A DNA stretch of 64,000 bases from Bolinopsis microptera (taxonomy: Eukaryota > Ctenophora > Tentaculata > Lobata > Bolinopsidae): the NCBI RefSeq assembly GCF_026151205.1, contig NC_087076.1, positions 9,896,902 through 9,960,901 of the forward strand. The letters run 5' to 3'. The position numbers and the translations under genes are program-made. The notes below the pieces were generated by a model, which did no database searches, had not been told where the DNA came from, and saw only the letters and a list, made by a program, of their open reading frames with translations. Below, one piece after another: positions 26,615 through 37,591 of the stretch; the stretch's first letter is position 1, and every line of letters begins with the position of its first letter.

Positions 26615-27603
26615 CAAAGTCTTACTCTTAAATCGTGCACCATAAAAAGTGTTGATCACAGTGGCGTAACGCTGTTGATCATAAAAATTATAACGAGTTA
26701 TTTTAATAGACAAGACGTAATTCGCGTCAGCAAAACTGAATACCTCCGATCATCTCTTGTGATTCGTATGAGCTATGAATATTGGCTCTTAACAAACACA
26801 GTGTTAAACCAATAATTTTAATTTAACCATAATTTTGCCTCTGGACCATAACATCGATTTTACATGATTCAAAAATGCCTGTTTTCGGGCGGTTGACAGC
26901 TATTAAATTGAGCTCCAGCACAGACTGAGAAGCCCATGAATACGATTTTAATTACATTTATGGAGGAGCACTTATTTTATCAACTACCGGACAAGTTAGA
27001 CTTAGACAACAGTAACACCGCCACACTCCACAGATATATATTGAAGCAACATATTATGCCAAAATGGCCCGTCATGATCAAGCTATGCACTATGACACAG
27101 CATTTTGACATGCTTTCGTGTTTCGAAGTATTTTATAACAAATTGAAATTCGTAAATATAGCATACAGGTTTTAAAAGCTTCGGAAGTCTACAAATCTTA
27201 CCATTTTCACAAGTTCTACATAAGTAAATCTTCAGTACAATTGGTTACCATTGTTACTTTCCATTCCGCAAAATTTAATTTTAATATAGTTATATTTATA
27301 ACAAAGTCGGGTTGTGAGAAAAAGAAAACATATTTTGCTATGACTATGAGCACCCAAAACATATAAAAATTCCGATTCAATCGACCACCATGATAGTAAA
27401 CGTGTTGTGCTGATTTTTTAAAGACCTAAAACTAAAATTGCAGGACGTGAAGAATAAAGATCTTATCGTTATCATTACATGCATAGAATAATCTAACTCT
27501 AATTCTACATATTACCCTTAATTTGTAGGCCTTATAATTCGTAGGCCTTATAATTCGTAACGATAGTTATAATCATTTATGTCACATTACAGTCTTTTTG
27601 AAC
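26615..27603. other. Intergenic, nothing recognised
   Basis: AT-rich sequence without recognisable exons or repeat copies. A 79-codon frame at 26936-27175 has no family resemblance that I recognise. Confidence 0.45.
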
Positions 27604-28125
27604 TTAAAATAGAGTGACTGCAAGGAAAGAGACAAGCTGGATGAGAAGGAAGGAGAACGTTAGTTTACTTTCCGAGGATACATAGTTCTCCCTTTCTCCG
27701 TCGTCCGCGTCCTGGATCATGTTGCAGTTATCAGTACTGCAGACATCCAATTTGCAGGAAGTGATATCGAAGTCTCTTTGGTCCAAAGGTTTTTTAAACG
27801 ATTCACAATATGTATTCTCCATGGTTTCCGCAGTGCTGCCGCCCGGCACACACAACCTGACGCCCATGTCAGCTGACATGGATTCACCTCTTACACTTAA
27901 GCTTATAGTTCCGCAGTCCGATTCGCCATCACAAGCCATCATGTGGGTTGGGTTACAGCCCGCAGGTTTGTCCTCAGGCTCAAACAATCCACCATTCGTT
28001 TCCATATATTCCTTCGTGGCATCGGAGTCGTATTTTAAGGCTGCCTAGTCACACTGATAACAGCTGGTAGCCTTGGTACAAACCACAATACAACTTGCAG
28101 CTATTATAGCTAATATTATCTTCAT
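27604..28125 (-). pseudogene. Ly6/uPAR-like GPI-anchored protein with an in-frame TAG
   Basis: One continuous minus-strand frame of 174 codons: ATG at 28125, a signal peptide (MKIILAIIAASCIVVCTKA), the opening CYQCD of a three-finger domain, then a TAG at 28045-28047 (codon 27). The frame resumes with KYDSDATKEYMETNGG and further cysteines, CKLDVCSTDNCN (the conserved CN end of the fold), and a hydrophobic tail typical of a GPI-anchor signal (LTFSFLLIQLVSFLAVTLF). Members act as secreted or surface-anchored ligands or modulators. The stop falls just after the second domain cysteine and would remove almost all of it. It may be a pseudogene, a segregating null allele or a sequence error. No alternative splice sites that skip the stop are evident. 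Confidence 0.75.
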
Positions 28126-28430
28126 CTTCTTAACCTCTGCTACTGAGACACGGTACACGTCAGATGTATATAATGATAGTAACAACCAATCAAATATATT
28201 AATAAAAAATATCTCATTAAAGGATACTAATAAAAGACATTAATATAATACATATATTATATAAGTATAACCGTCTAGGGAAAAATTTGAAATAACTGAT
28301 CATGGATCACGTTATTCATTTTTAAAATTAAGGAACATGTGGGATTGCTCAATGCAACCTGTTATACTGTGTATATATAATTATAATTAAATGTGAAAGA
28401 AATTATAATCAAAATTATGAAAGGATCAAG

Positions 28431-28778
28431 GATCGAATGACTATGATATGAGTAAAAACCGTATTTACTTTTAGCGCTCGCTCTCATATCTAAAAGTCTT
28501 ATTATCACTAAAAACACGTCACCAATCGCAATAACAAGGATATATAATACCCAAAGAAGAGCTAGCAACTATAAGTATATAAGACAGCTGTATCAGTATA
28601 GACTGGTAATTGAAGCGATCGGAAATATTAGACTTTATAATTGGATTGGGAGCTGTAAACCAATTATCTAATCACCTCGAAATGAGGAATGTGTCTAGAT
28701 GTTTACTGGGGCTTGAAATGATATATGAAGTAGTTAAGATATGTCAAAAGGTAATCGGATGACCTGATGAATCACTTT
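28431..28778. repeat. Uninterrupted copy of a ~350-bp dispersed repeat
   Basis: Contains GATCAAGGATCGAATGA, TTTTAGCGCTCGCTCTCATA, CACGTCACCAAT, GGATATATAATACCCAA, AGCTAGCAACTATAA, AAATATTAGACTTT and CTGTAAACCAATTATCT, all in the same order as in the interrupted copy at 29344-34180. It serves as the pre-insertion reference for that copy. Confidence 0.85.
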
Positions 28779-28838
28779 AAGTAATTACACTCAACTATCA
28801 AGTTTTTTGTTAGGGACCGGCCCAAAGTACCAGTCATT

Positions 28839-28926
28839 ACCTGAAGACACCAGGCTATATTGTTCATAAATACCCGCCGCGAATAGAGATTCGGCGGGAT
28901 GATTATAGGCTGAGCGCCGCCCAGTA
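28839..28926. repeat. Small hairpin element, copy 2
   Basis: Diverged copy: ACCTGAAGACACCAGGCTAT at the left, CCCGCC...GGCGGG inner stem around GAATAGAGATT, and GGCTGAGCGCCGCCCAGTA at the right. The inner stem is best preserved here. Confidence 0.75.
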
Positions 28927-29454
28927 TTAGTAAACCAGCCAATGTGCAATTTTTGCTCAACAATATATATATTATATAATAATTATTATTATTAAAAGTC
29001 AAAACCTCACACAAGATTATATTAAATATTGTGACTTACTTTAACGCGTTCTTTAGAAATAAATGGCCCTCATGCGAGGGATTATTCAGATCCACACCCT
29101 CTACTGATCTGACCCCAATCATGTGCCGAGCCAGATTCTTATCTGAAGTATATACTTATAGTTATAGTTATATGCTAAAAGTAAAACTCTAACCATAACT
29201 AAACGGCCCGTGCTATATCTCCACCGAAAGCACATCCAATTTGATACGTATGAAATAGTTGTATATAACTTGCTTTATTCTGCAATCTGCACTAAGTTGA
29301 CGTCATGTTTATACCAAAATTGAACGGTGATCAATAGAATTTAAGATCAAGGATCGAATGAGTAAAAACCGTATTTATGATTTACTTTTAGCGCTCGCTC
29401 TCATATCTAAATATTTTATTATCACTAAAGACACGTCACCAATACACAATAGCA

Positions 29455-30617
29455 CTACTACTACTACTACTATGTCGGAGCTAAGTCCGATCTACGCCAG
29501 AAAACCCCCTCCATATATCCCTGTCCCGCATCAGGGTTCGCAGTTCCTCTTTAGAGTTTGTCCCAACTTCCTTCAGTAACATAGACAAGTAGCTTTGTCT
29601 TGGTCGGCCTTGCTGTGCTCTACCGTGCGTAGGTTCCCATAAGACTAAATCACTGGCAAGTAGCTCAGGATGTCGGATGCAGTGTCCCGCCATTTTTAAT
29701 CTCCTGCTTCGTAACTTGTTTGACAGCCTTGGGAGGCTACCATACAAAGTTATATTGCTGACCTTGTCCTTCCATGAGATACCCAGCACCATACGCAACA
29801 TCTTTGTGTATGTCCCGTCCAAACTTTTCTCTTGAGCCTTTGTCAGTGTCCAGGTTTCTGATCCGTAGAGCAGTACTGATTCACAAGCCGCTATGAACAA
29901 TCTAATCTTTAGGCTCTTTGAGAGTTTGGATTTCCAGATATCCTTCAGTCTATGTAGGGCACCCCACGCTTTTCCCTTTCTAACCCTTATCTCCCTATCT
30001 GTGCTCTCAATCCAGGAGCCTAAGTAGATGAAATCATCTACATTTTCTATGGCTTCCCCGGATCGACTTTGTAGGTCGCTAGATCGATCCTCCATATTCA
30101 GTGTCATGACCTTGGTCTTGCCTTCGTTTATGTGTAGTCCCACGCTTGCTGCCGCCGATTCTACTCTGAGCAGGAACTCGTTAGCCTTGTCCATGTCCTC
30201 AGATATAAGTGCTATATCATCTGCAAAGTCCACATCGGTGATGATCTTGGGCCCCACTCTTCTGCTTTTTCTACGTTCGAGGGTGAGTCCAAGTCGCTCC
30301 GCATCATCGCCTATGGCTTGCCTCATACAGTAGTCGATGACTATTGCAAAGAGGTAAGGTGCTAAGGTATCACCCTGTAACACACCTGCAAGTATCTCGA
30401 ACAATTCAGTTTCTCCGTCTGGAGTTAGGACTTTGGCCATTGTCTTCTCGTACATGAGCCGTATAAGCTGCACGATTTTGACTGGAATGCCGTAAGCTTC
30501 TAGAATCTTTAGCATTTTCCCACGATGTACACTGTCGAAAGCCTTCTTAAAGTCTATAAATGTCAGAACAGCTGGCAGTTTCCGACTCTTGACACCCTCT
30601 ATAAGACGTCTCAGTAC
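29455..30617 (-). mobile_element. 5'-truncated non-LTR retrotransposon (RTE-like)
   Basis: Minus-strand reverse transcriptase fragment of about 378 codons (29481-30617) starting just before motif A (TFIDFKKAFDSVHRGKMLKI), with GVLQGDTLAPYLFAIVID, the FADD catalytic box, and a C-terminal segment with LYGSETWTLTKAQEKSL and a conserved H/W region. It is flanked by CACAATAGCA at 29445-29454 and 30618-30627. The 3' UTR is only 26 bp and ends in (TAG)n; a short UTR with a trinucleotide tail is typical of RTE. The first 16 codons of the long open frame (30618-30665) belong to the target repeat. The frame is intact, so insertion is probably recent. Confidence 0.9.
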
Positions 30618-30716
30618 CACAATAGCAACAACAAGGATATATAATACCCAACGAAGAGCTAGCAACTATAATTGAATAAGACACACCTTTGCCCCTTTGG
30701 AGACTTGTAACGGAAT

Positions 30717-30771
30717 TGTTGTAGGTTTACAACCTACCAGGACGCGCGCCGAGTTGGACTCGTCGACGGAA
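30717..30771. repeat. Fragment of the 34995 inverted-repeat element
   Basis: GTAGGTTTACAACCTACCAGG and CGCGCCGAGTTGGACTCGTC match 34995-35042 in the same orientation. It ends against the 3' (AAT)n tail of the LINE, so the LINE may have inserted into, or truncated, a copy of this element. Confidence 0.75.
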
Positions 30772-33700
30772 ATATTATTATTATTAATCAACTAAATACA
30801 GCAAACACAAGATAATAGAAATTAAATCATAAAATCGAGTGGCCGAGTAGTCTCGACTCACCCATAACTTCTCCAAAGACGTCTATCATGAGCTTTGTAC
30901 ACTAAATCGTTGAAATTACTTAAATTAAATCTTTTATTTACAATCACAATAATTTGTTTTGTCATAATGTCTTTTAATAATAAATCAAATAAATTTGAAC
31001 GAGGTCTGCCCCTCCTTCCTTTGTAGTCAAAACATCCTAAACATGCAAATCTGAATGATAAGAAGGCGGGAGTGTCATCACCGCTTCTGAGAACGTGCCC
31101 AAGCATCTTCCATCGTGCTTTCTTGATCCTTTCAGTAAGGGGACTGACATTACATCTCTTATATAAGTTCTCGTTACTGATAACCGTAGGCCAATAGGTG
31201 TTGATTATCTGTCTCAGATGCTTCCTTTGAAGAACGTCGACAGATGCCATTACGGTTTCAGGAGCAGCCCAGCTGCTACAGTTATACAACAACACTGAAG
31301 TGACAAGAGCTTCGTACAGCTTCAGCTTTCTACTCTCACTGATCTGAACAGAACTATTCAACCAGACTTTCTTGTAGGTGTAGAAGGCAACATTGGCTTT
31401 GTTGCGTCTGTTGACAATATCTCTTTCTGAACAGAGCTTTGATCCTAATAGCACTGACTCTCGCCACTCTTCATCTCCTCTAATTTTATTGCCATGGGCA
31501 TCTAAAGCATCTGTATCTGCCAAATACACTCTTGTAAACACCGTTTTTGATTCGTTAACAAAGAGACTCCAGTCCTTTAGTATATCACTGGCAATCTCTA
31601 GTATCTTCACCAGGCTCTGACTATCTTCACTCAGAAGCTCAGCATCGTCAGCATAGGCGGACTCTAACGGGAGGCCTCTATCAGAGACTGGGGGGTTCGG
31701 TCTAGGAATCGTGACACTGATCACGGCTCTGATGTGATTCAGGGCACCGGCAAGGGTCAATGTAAACACTTTACCTGCCAGACTGTCTCCCTGGTAAGCG
31801 CCAATATTAATCACAAATTCACCAGACTCAGATCTGTTGACCGTCACCTTGAGCTTTGTATTTGAGAGGAGGTACTGAACTAGGCGAATGTCGTCTCTAG
31901 AGCATCCTGCATCAATGAGGAGGTTGATGATGGTCTGTCTGCGGATAGTATTAAACGCAGCGGTCATGTCAATGTTGATTTTACTATACTCAAACTCGCG
32001 CCTGGTAACCACTGATGTCAACATTCTCTGAGACCATACCAGGTCAGCACAACTGCGACCCTGCTTGTATGCCGCCTGCCAAGGTCCAGTGTACATATCA
32101 ACGTGGTAATTGATTCTGTTCAAGGCTACGAGGGATAGGACTTTTCTAGTTCCATTTAGCAATGTGAGGGGCCGGATAGACTTTATCGGACCTCGGGGTT
32201 TTCCTGGCTTCTGAAGGGGTGTCAGGATACCTTCTCCAATAGCTGGGATGTATGTGTTGGTCTCAAAGGAGAGATTATAGATCCTAGCCAACTCACAGTG
32301 GAGGGGATATCCAGCAGCTTTCATTAGCTCATTAGGTATACCGTCAGGGCCACACGCTCTACCGGATTTCAGCTTCATAACAGCACAGCCAACTTCTTCA
32401 GGTGTTATGGGACAGAGGAGGCTTCCAGGAGGGTCTATGAATGCTGGGAGGTGGGGTTCATCTTTGTCATTGAACTCATTATTAAAGTATTCTTTAATAG
32501 CTTCTGCTTTTAATGAGTCAGAACCTAAGGTGTTCCCGTCTGCATCGTGGACAGTCACTCCGTCTTTCTTCATCCTACACTGGGCCAAAGTTCTATTCGC
32601 TTCAAACATGCTTCTGCAGCTGTCGGTGTTGTTGATGACATCTACTAGGGCGTTAGCAGTGGCCTCGTTGATGGATTTCAACCTCTTTTTGATGGTACGT
32701 TTGAGATGGTTGATTCTTTTTCTGAGGTCACTCCTGTCGCTTATCCCTGTGAGACTACATTCTTGCTGAAGGGACTTTCTCTCTGCTGAAAGTTTAACGA
32801 CAGTTGGATCGTCGCTGTACTGATGAGGCTTCCCCGGGGGCACTTTACCAACCACCTGGACGGCACATTTACTCAATATACCAAATATATCAGAATTTTC
32901 AGAAATAGCATTATTAGTTAAAACTCTACAATCAATATTACTTTTAAAGGAATCAAAAAATTTAGACTTAATATCAGAATCATTAAGGCGATTGACATCA
33001 AACCTTATTTTGTCAGACCTGGGCCGCTTATGTACAATGTATTCACAACCAAGTTTAAAACGTGCGACCACAGGTTTATGGTCAGATTTCACAAAATCAC
33101 CGCAAAAAGAGCGGGAGTCTGTTAAACAGACTTTAAAGTTAGTACGACATAAAATATAATCAATTTGTTTAAAATAGTTCACAGTGTCTTTTGAACCCTT
33201 GGGTCTACCCTTGGGAACACATCTAGCCTTCCAGGTGGTAATATGCTTCGCTCTGTGTTGGAATGCAGTATTGCACGCAAACAGACCATTATCAACAATA
33301 AAGTCCAGTAGGAACTCACCGTTCCTGTTTCTCAGACCATTACCGAACTGACCAATATGATTATTAAGGCCAGCATCATACTCTTTCCTACTGCATCTCC
33401 CAAGACGGGCGTTAAAATCTCCAGCAACAAACAAATCGAATCGAGCTGGGATATTGATAGCAGTTTTCAGATCATTGAAATATGATTGTAACAATGGGGA
33501 GTTACCTGTGACCCTACTGATGTCATCATCGACAATCTTCTTGGTTGGTCCGTACACGTTAACGATCCTGATCATACGATGAGATCCGTTGTGTTCTGTG
33601 AGTCTTATATCAATGAAAGCCACTCTGTTACTAAGTGATCTCCATGCAACAATAGAAGGTACAAGGGCTGGGCAGATTAGAAAACCGAGACCATAATGAT

Positions 33701-33986
33701 ACCAATTGTCTGATTGGGCTAGTGTTACAAGTTTGTGACCGTCAATAATTGTTTCCTCGAAGTCTCGGCATTTTGTCTCTTGGAGACACACTACATCAAA
33801 ATGATAACGTTTAGCGTCACTTACTAAATGTTCTCTCCTAAGAATGTTACTTTTAATACCATTGAGGTTCCAACTTGAAATGTTCAGAGTCGAAGACATC
33901 GGCATAAGGAGAAGTAAGGTGAGCAAAGGTAGACTTCTAGCGAGCACGTCTGTTACAACTGCCATTCTGCTAGCGGGGGGCGTCAC
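30772..33986 (-). mobile_element. Non-LTR retrotransposon with intact endonuclease-reverse transcriptase ORF
   Basis: A single 1042-codon minus-strand ORF (30858-33986) without stops. The N-terminal APE-type endonuclease has ISSWNLNG, VVCLQETK, the GDFNAR motif and a terminal SDHKPV. The central RT has GRACGPDGIPNELM, INIDMTAAFNTI (motif A), GAYQGDSLAGKVF and the YADD catalytic box. The C-terminus has LLYNCSSWAAPETV, RKHLRQII and GHVLRSGD segments and a GRRGRPRS basic tail. The first about 30 residues (hydrophobic) precede the usual endonuclease start, so the true start may be the Met at residue 31. The 3' UTR is about 85 bp ending in an AAT-type tail. Clade not determined. No frameshift is seen, so the element could have been active recently. 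No separate ORF1 is found. Confidence 0.92.
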
Positions 33987-34363
33987 TCCATTCCATCCTG
34001 ACTAAAAATATTAGACTTTTATAATCGGTCTGGGAGAGCTGTAAACCAATTATCTCATCACTTCGAAATGAGGAATGTGTCTAACTCATAACTGTTAACT
34101 TGGACTTGAAATGATATATGATTTAGTTAACATACGTCAAGAGTAAAGAGGTAATCGGATGATCTGATAAATCACTTTGACGGATGTTACTTTGTAGCGC
34201 GATGCATTTAGTTACTGTGCCGCTTGATTCACGATGTCAATGCAATCAATCCTTCGCATCTCGCCGATCTGCATTTGTGGTTGCGAGAAGCATTATTTGA
34301 TGCGCGCGCGACCCAGTAGTGCATCGCGCTACAACTGTGCCGCTAGAATAAGAAGTGGCTCTT

Positions 34364-34655
34364 ACTAAATCGCTCGCCCAAAAACTTCACGTGACTTTGG
34401 TTTTTTGGTTTTGCAGCCGTACAAAACGGTTTTACATAAACCCTAATCCCAACCCTAACCCTAACCATAACCCCGAAGCTATCCATAATCTTAACCACAA
34501 CCCTAACCCGAGCCCTAACACCTAAATAATCGAATTCACGTTTTACTAGCCTGTCACGTGACCAAAACGGTTTTTTGCCCATAACTCTCCAGGGAAGCAT
34601 TTTAACCCTACGTCATGGGGGGTGATTCGGAATCAGCGTCCAAAAATACACCGTA
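34364..34655 (-). repeat. Dispersed repeat with TTAGGG-like tract, copy 2
   Basis: The reverse complement matches 23208-23490, including the degenerate (CCCTAA)n-like stretch at 34439-34525 and AATCAGCGTCCAAAAA. The tract is interrupted and embedded in conserved flanking sequence, so it belongs to the repeat and is not a telomere. Confidence 0.75.
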
Positions 34656-34904
34656 GATCGGCCGCGAGATCAGATGCGCTACTGACGTACTGTGCCGTGC
34701 TGCGAGCTGCGCGGTGAATTGACATCGTCAATTAAGATGTTACTAAACTAAATTTCTTTGAAGTAGCGCGTGCTGCTTTCTTCTCTCAAGTTTATAGTTT
34801 AGGTTATTATAATATAAAGTAATCCTGAATATAAGAAACAAATTTGAAGTAAAAATGTCATGCATGTGTGCACCTTAACTTTAAATACTTACCATTAAAT
34901 TCTT

Positions 34905-34983
34905 ACCTGGGGACCTCAGGCTATCATGAATTTATAAACCGAATAGAGATTAGGCGGAATGACAGGCTGAGCGCGGCCCAGTA
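34905..34983. mobile_element. Small hairpin element, copy 3, with 11-bp flanking duplication
   Basis: 79-bp copy (ACCTGGGGACCTCAGGCTAT ... AGCGCGGCCCAGTA) bracketed exactly by ATTAAATTCTT at 34894-34904 and 34984-34994. This is the best evidence that the family is mobile. It lies immediately left of the element starting at 34995. Confidence 0.8.
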
Positions 34984-34994
34984 ATTAAATTCTT

Positions 34995-35734
34995 GTAGGT
35001 TTACAACCTACCAGGACACGCGCCGAGTTGGACTCGTCGACGGTCCAATATATGGAACAGATATTTTACGAGTATCACCCGTCAATTAAATTCGAAATCC
35101 GCATTTACAAATATACATAGAACGGTCAAAATCTAATTTGTAATCGGACCAGCAAGCAAAATAAATGACTAATTAGGCTTAGCGAGCTATATATTGCTAT
35201 AACCAGAGGCCTCTCGCTTGCAGTAGCGCGTCACGCAGTACGCGTAACGGCGTATACACATGCAACATGGCTATGTGAAAGCTATATATATAGGTAACAG
35301 TAAAGCGAAACGAGAATGATAGTTCGACCGTCATGTCGAACTCGAAGTAATCAAAGTTTGAACTATCGGGGAGCTATTCCAGGAAACCTTACCGGATCTG
35401 GGGCATAACTTCGAAAGTAAAAGAGCTAGAGACTTCCTTGACGGATGTTACTCGTCTAAATTTCTTCGAAGTAGCGCGCGCCGCTTTCTTCTCGAAATGG
35501 CACGAGCTACGAAGTAGCGCGCCGGGCCAAATCAATAACAATGGTCAAGAGACTTCCGCGTCCGCGGTTTTTGCAAAATGGTCGCCTTGTAAAAGTAGCG
35601 TTACCTCCCCGGCCCAGGAGGAAAATTAGGGACATTGTAAATTTTGAGTTATCCCGAAAAGTATGATTTAATTGGGCCAAATAAAAGGTTAACGAGTGAT
35701 ACTCGGCGCGCGTCCTGGTAGGTTATAAACCTAC
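34995..35734. mobile_element. MITE with palindromic terminal repeats (740 bp)
   Basis: The left end GTAGGTTTACAACCTACCAG continues GACACGCGCCGAGT; the right end is its complement with few changes (ACTCGGCGCGCGTCCTGGTA, GGTTATAAACCTAC). The first 17 bases are themselves a palindrome (GTAGGTT..AACCTAC). A related left end lies at 30717-30771. No clear target duplication and no ORF. Confidence 0.75.
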
Positions 35735-35847
35735 TAATAAAAGGTCGCAGCTATATAACTTTGCAAATTAATTTGGTTGTCATGACTTCATGGCGGCTGA
35801 ATTCAAATTGTAAAAGTGTAAAACGCGTGCGAGTAGTTCACCTAATA

Positions 35848-36725
35848 GTAGAGGCTCTTACGGGCATTGTCTGCTCGATACGCTAGGGACCCCAGATACA
35901 CCTTTCTAGACGTATTTTTGACCGTAGAATTGATTAAAAGTGGTTTCGAGATGATTGGACTGAGTTTACGCGGGTAAAATTGCAAAAAACCGGTTTTTGG
36001 GCCAAAAATAGGCCAAAAAACCATGTTTTTTGATATTTTGAACAAGTTAATTTTGTTGGCATGTCGGCAAAACTTGCATGGAAATAGCTAAAACACAGCC
36101 GCACAAGTTGGTTTAAAAATTTTTAAAATCCCTCTGTTTTTACGCGGGTAAAAATCCAAAAAAGTGGTAAAAATTTTGACTTTTTTGCTTGAAGTTTGAA
36201 TAATTTTTTGCAGTTGTATTAAATCAACTCAAAAATAGTCACATCGTGTTTGCCTAAATTTTTCCTTTCCGAGAAGTACCCACTTCATATACTTTATCGA
36301 AGTTTGAATATTGTCACTCCGCAAGCGTTTTTGCCAAATTTTCGACGCGCACTACGCGCAAAAGTATTTAGTTGTTATCAATTGGCACCCGCGCGTTCAT
36401 CATAAATTTCAAACAGCTATAACTCAGCGAGATTATGTCCGTTCTAGCTCATATTTTAAAATAAATATAATGTAAATTTACACCAAATAGAAAATAATGT
36501 GATCTTATTGCTGACAAAATATGAATATAATTACTCTATTTGCCTTAGAGTAATAGACTGTCAAAGTTTAAAACGCGCATTGGTATAGCACGTGACTAAT
36601 AAGGCCAAATGTATACTTCTTAACATATTATCGATCCTTAGACATCATACTATTGTGTCCAATTAGCGGTTATGTCTCTAAACTCGTAGCAGAAAACACG
36701 TCTTTTTGCCCGTAAGAGCCTCTAC
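35848..36725. mobile_element. TA-flanked MITE (878 bp)
   Basis: Inverted termini GTAGAGGCTCTTACGGGCA and TGCCCGTAAGAGCCTCTAC are flanked by TA on both sides, as in Tc1/mariner-type MITEs. The interior is AT-rich with T-rich and A-rich tracts. No transposase frame is visible. Confidence 0.85.
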
Positions 36726-36774
36726 TATAACCATGTAGTGCTTGCGCAACACTGCTGGCGCGCTTGTTTCACAA

Positions 36775-37140
36775 GTGTGCCCCAAGTGTGCCCCAAGCAA
36801 CTTTGTGCCCCAAGTTTACCTGAGGACCCCAGGCTTTAATGTTGGTAAACAACCCCAGGCTTTAATGTTAGTAAACAACCGAATAGAGATTAGGCGGAAT
36901 GACAGGCGGAGCGCGGCCCAGTAACCCCAAGTGTGCCCCAAGTGTGCCCCAAGTGTGCCTCAAGTGTGCCCCAAGTGTGTTTACTTTACAAAAACTGTGC
37001 TTCAGGTCACTTTTTTGCCCCAACTGTGCCCCAAGTGTGCCCCAGCTGATTCTGCCCCAAGTGTGCCCCAAGTGTGCCCCAAGTAACTTTTTGCCCCAAC
37101 TGTGCCCCAGGAAATACAATTTTGTGCCCCAAGTGTGCCC
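36775..37140. repeat. (TGTGCCCCAAG)n minisatellite
   Basis: 11-bp units TGTGCCCCAAG in irregular blocks with variants (CAACTGTGCCCC, TTTTTGCCCC). Interrupted by a copy of the small hairpin element at 36818-36923. Open frames across it (PSVPQVC repeats) follow from the repeat. Confidence 0.9.
36818..36923. repeat. Small hairpin element, copy 4
   Basis: Inserted in the TGTGCCCCAAG array, so flanks cannot show a reliable duplication (CCCCAAGT is present on both sides). It carries an internal duplication of CCCAGGCTTTAATGTTRGTAAACAAC-type sequence, and its right half AATAGAGATTAGGCGGAATG is intact. Confidence 0.8.
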
Positions 37141-37591
37141 AGCCCGATTACCCAATTGCCATCGTTTCCTAGTAGCGCAGTATTTTACGCATTGTTTTAG
37201 AAGATTACGCGTTTACAAGGAGTATCGTCGCGTTTAGCTCGCGAAATAAAACGTTACTTATCAAGGTGCTTGGCATCGCGGCTAGGAAGTTTCACGGAAC
37301 CAGATTCAGCCGGATATCCGGTCGGTTCCTAGAACAGACTATTATATATATAATAGAAACAAGCTGTTGGTTGTGTTGGCTTCATTATTGTTTACATTTT
37401 CAACACCAACCTCAGTCTCATCAAAGTTTGTTAATTTGCCATTTATGAATTCCTCCCAATTCCCTCGCTGAACTTTAGCATATCTGTCGTTAAGTTTTGA
37501 GCGGTAATTGCTCGGAAGTCGGAATCATAAATTACAATATAACTATTAAACTTTCACAGTGATTAACAGACAGTGATGAATTAAGTCTCAC

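Larger units (their letters stand above)
29344..34180. repeat. Second copy of the 28431 repeat, split by two retrotransposons
   Basis: Three collinear blocks match the copy at 28431-28778: 29344-29454, 30618-30676 and about 34003-34180. The first gap is a LINE with a perfect 10-bp duplication. The second gap holds the longer LINE and a fragment of an inverted-repeat element. Confidence 0.8.

Noticed and set aside
34439-34525. Interstitial telomere (CCCTAA tract)
   Set aside because: The tract is degenerate and flanked by sequence shared with 23208-23490, so it is part of a dispersed repeat.
36742-37237. Cys/Pro-rich PSVPQVC repeat protein
   Set aside because: Encoded by the TGTGCCCCAAG minisatellite and interrupted by a hairpin element.
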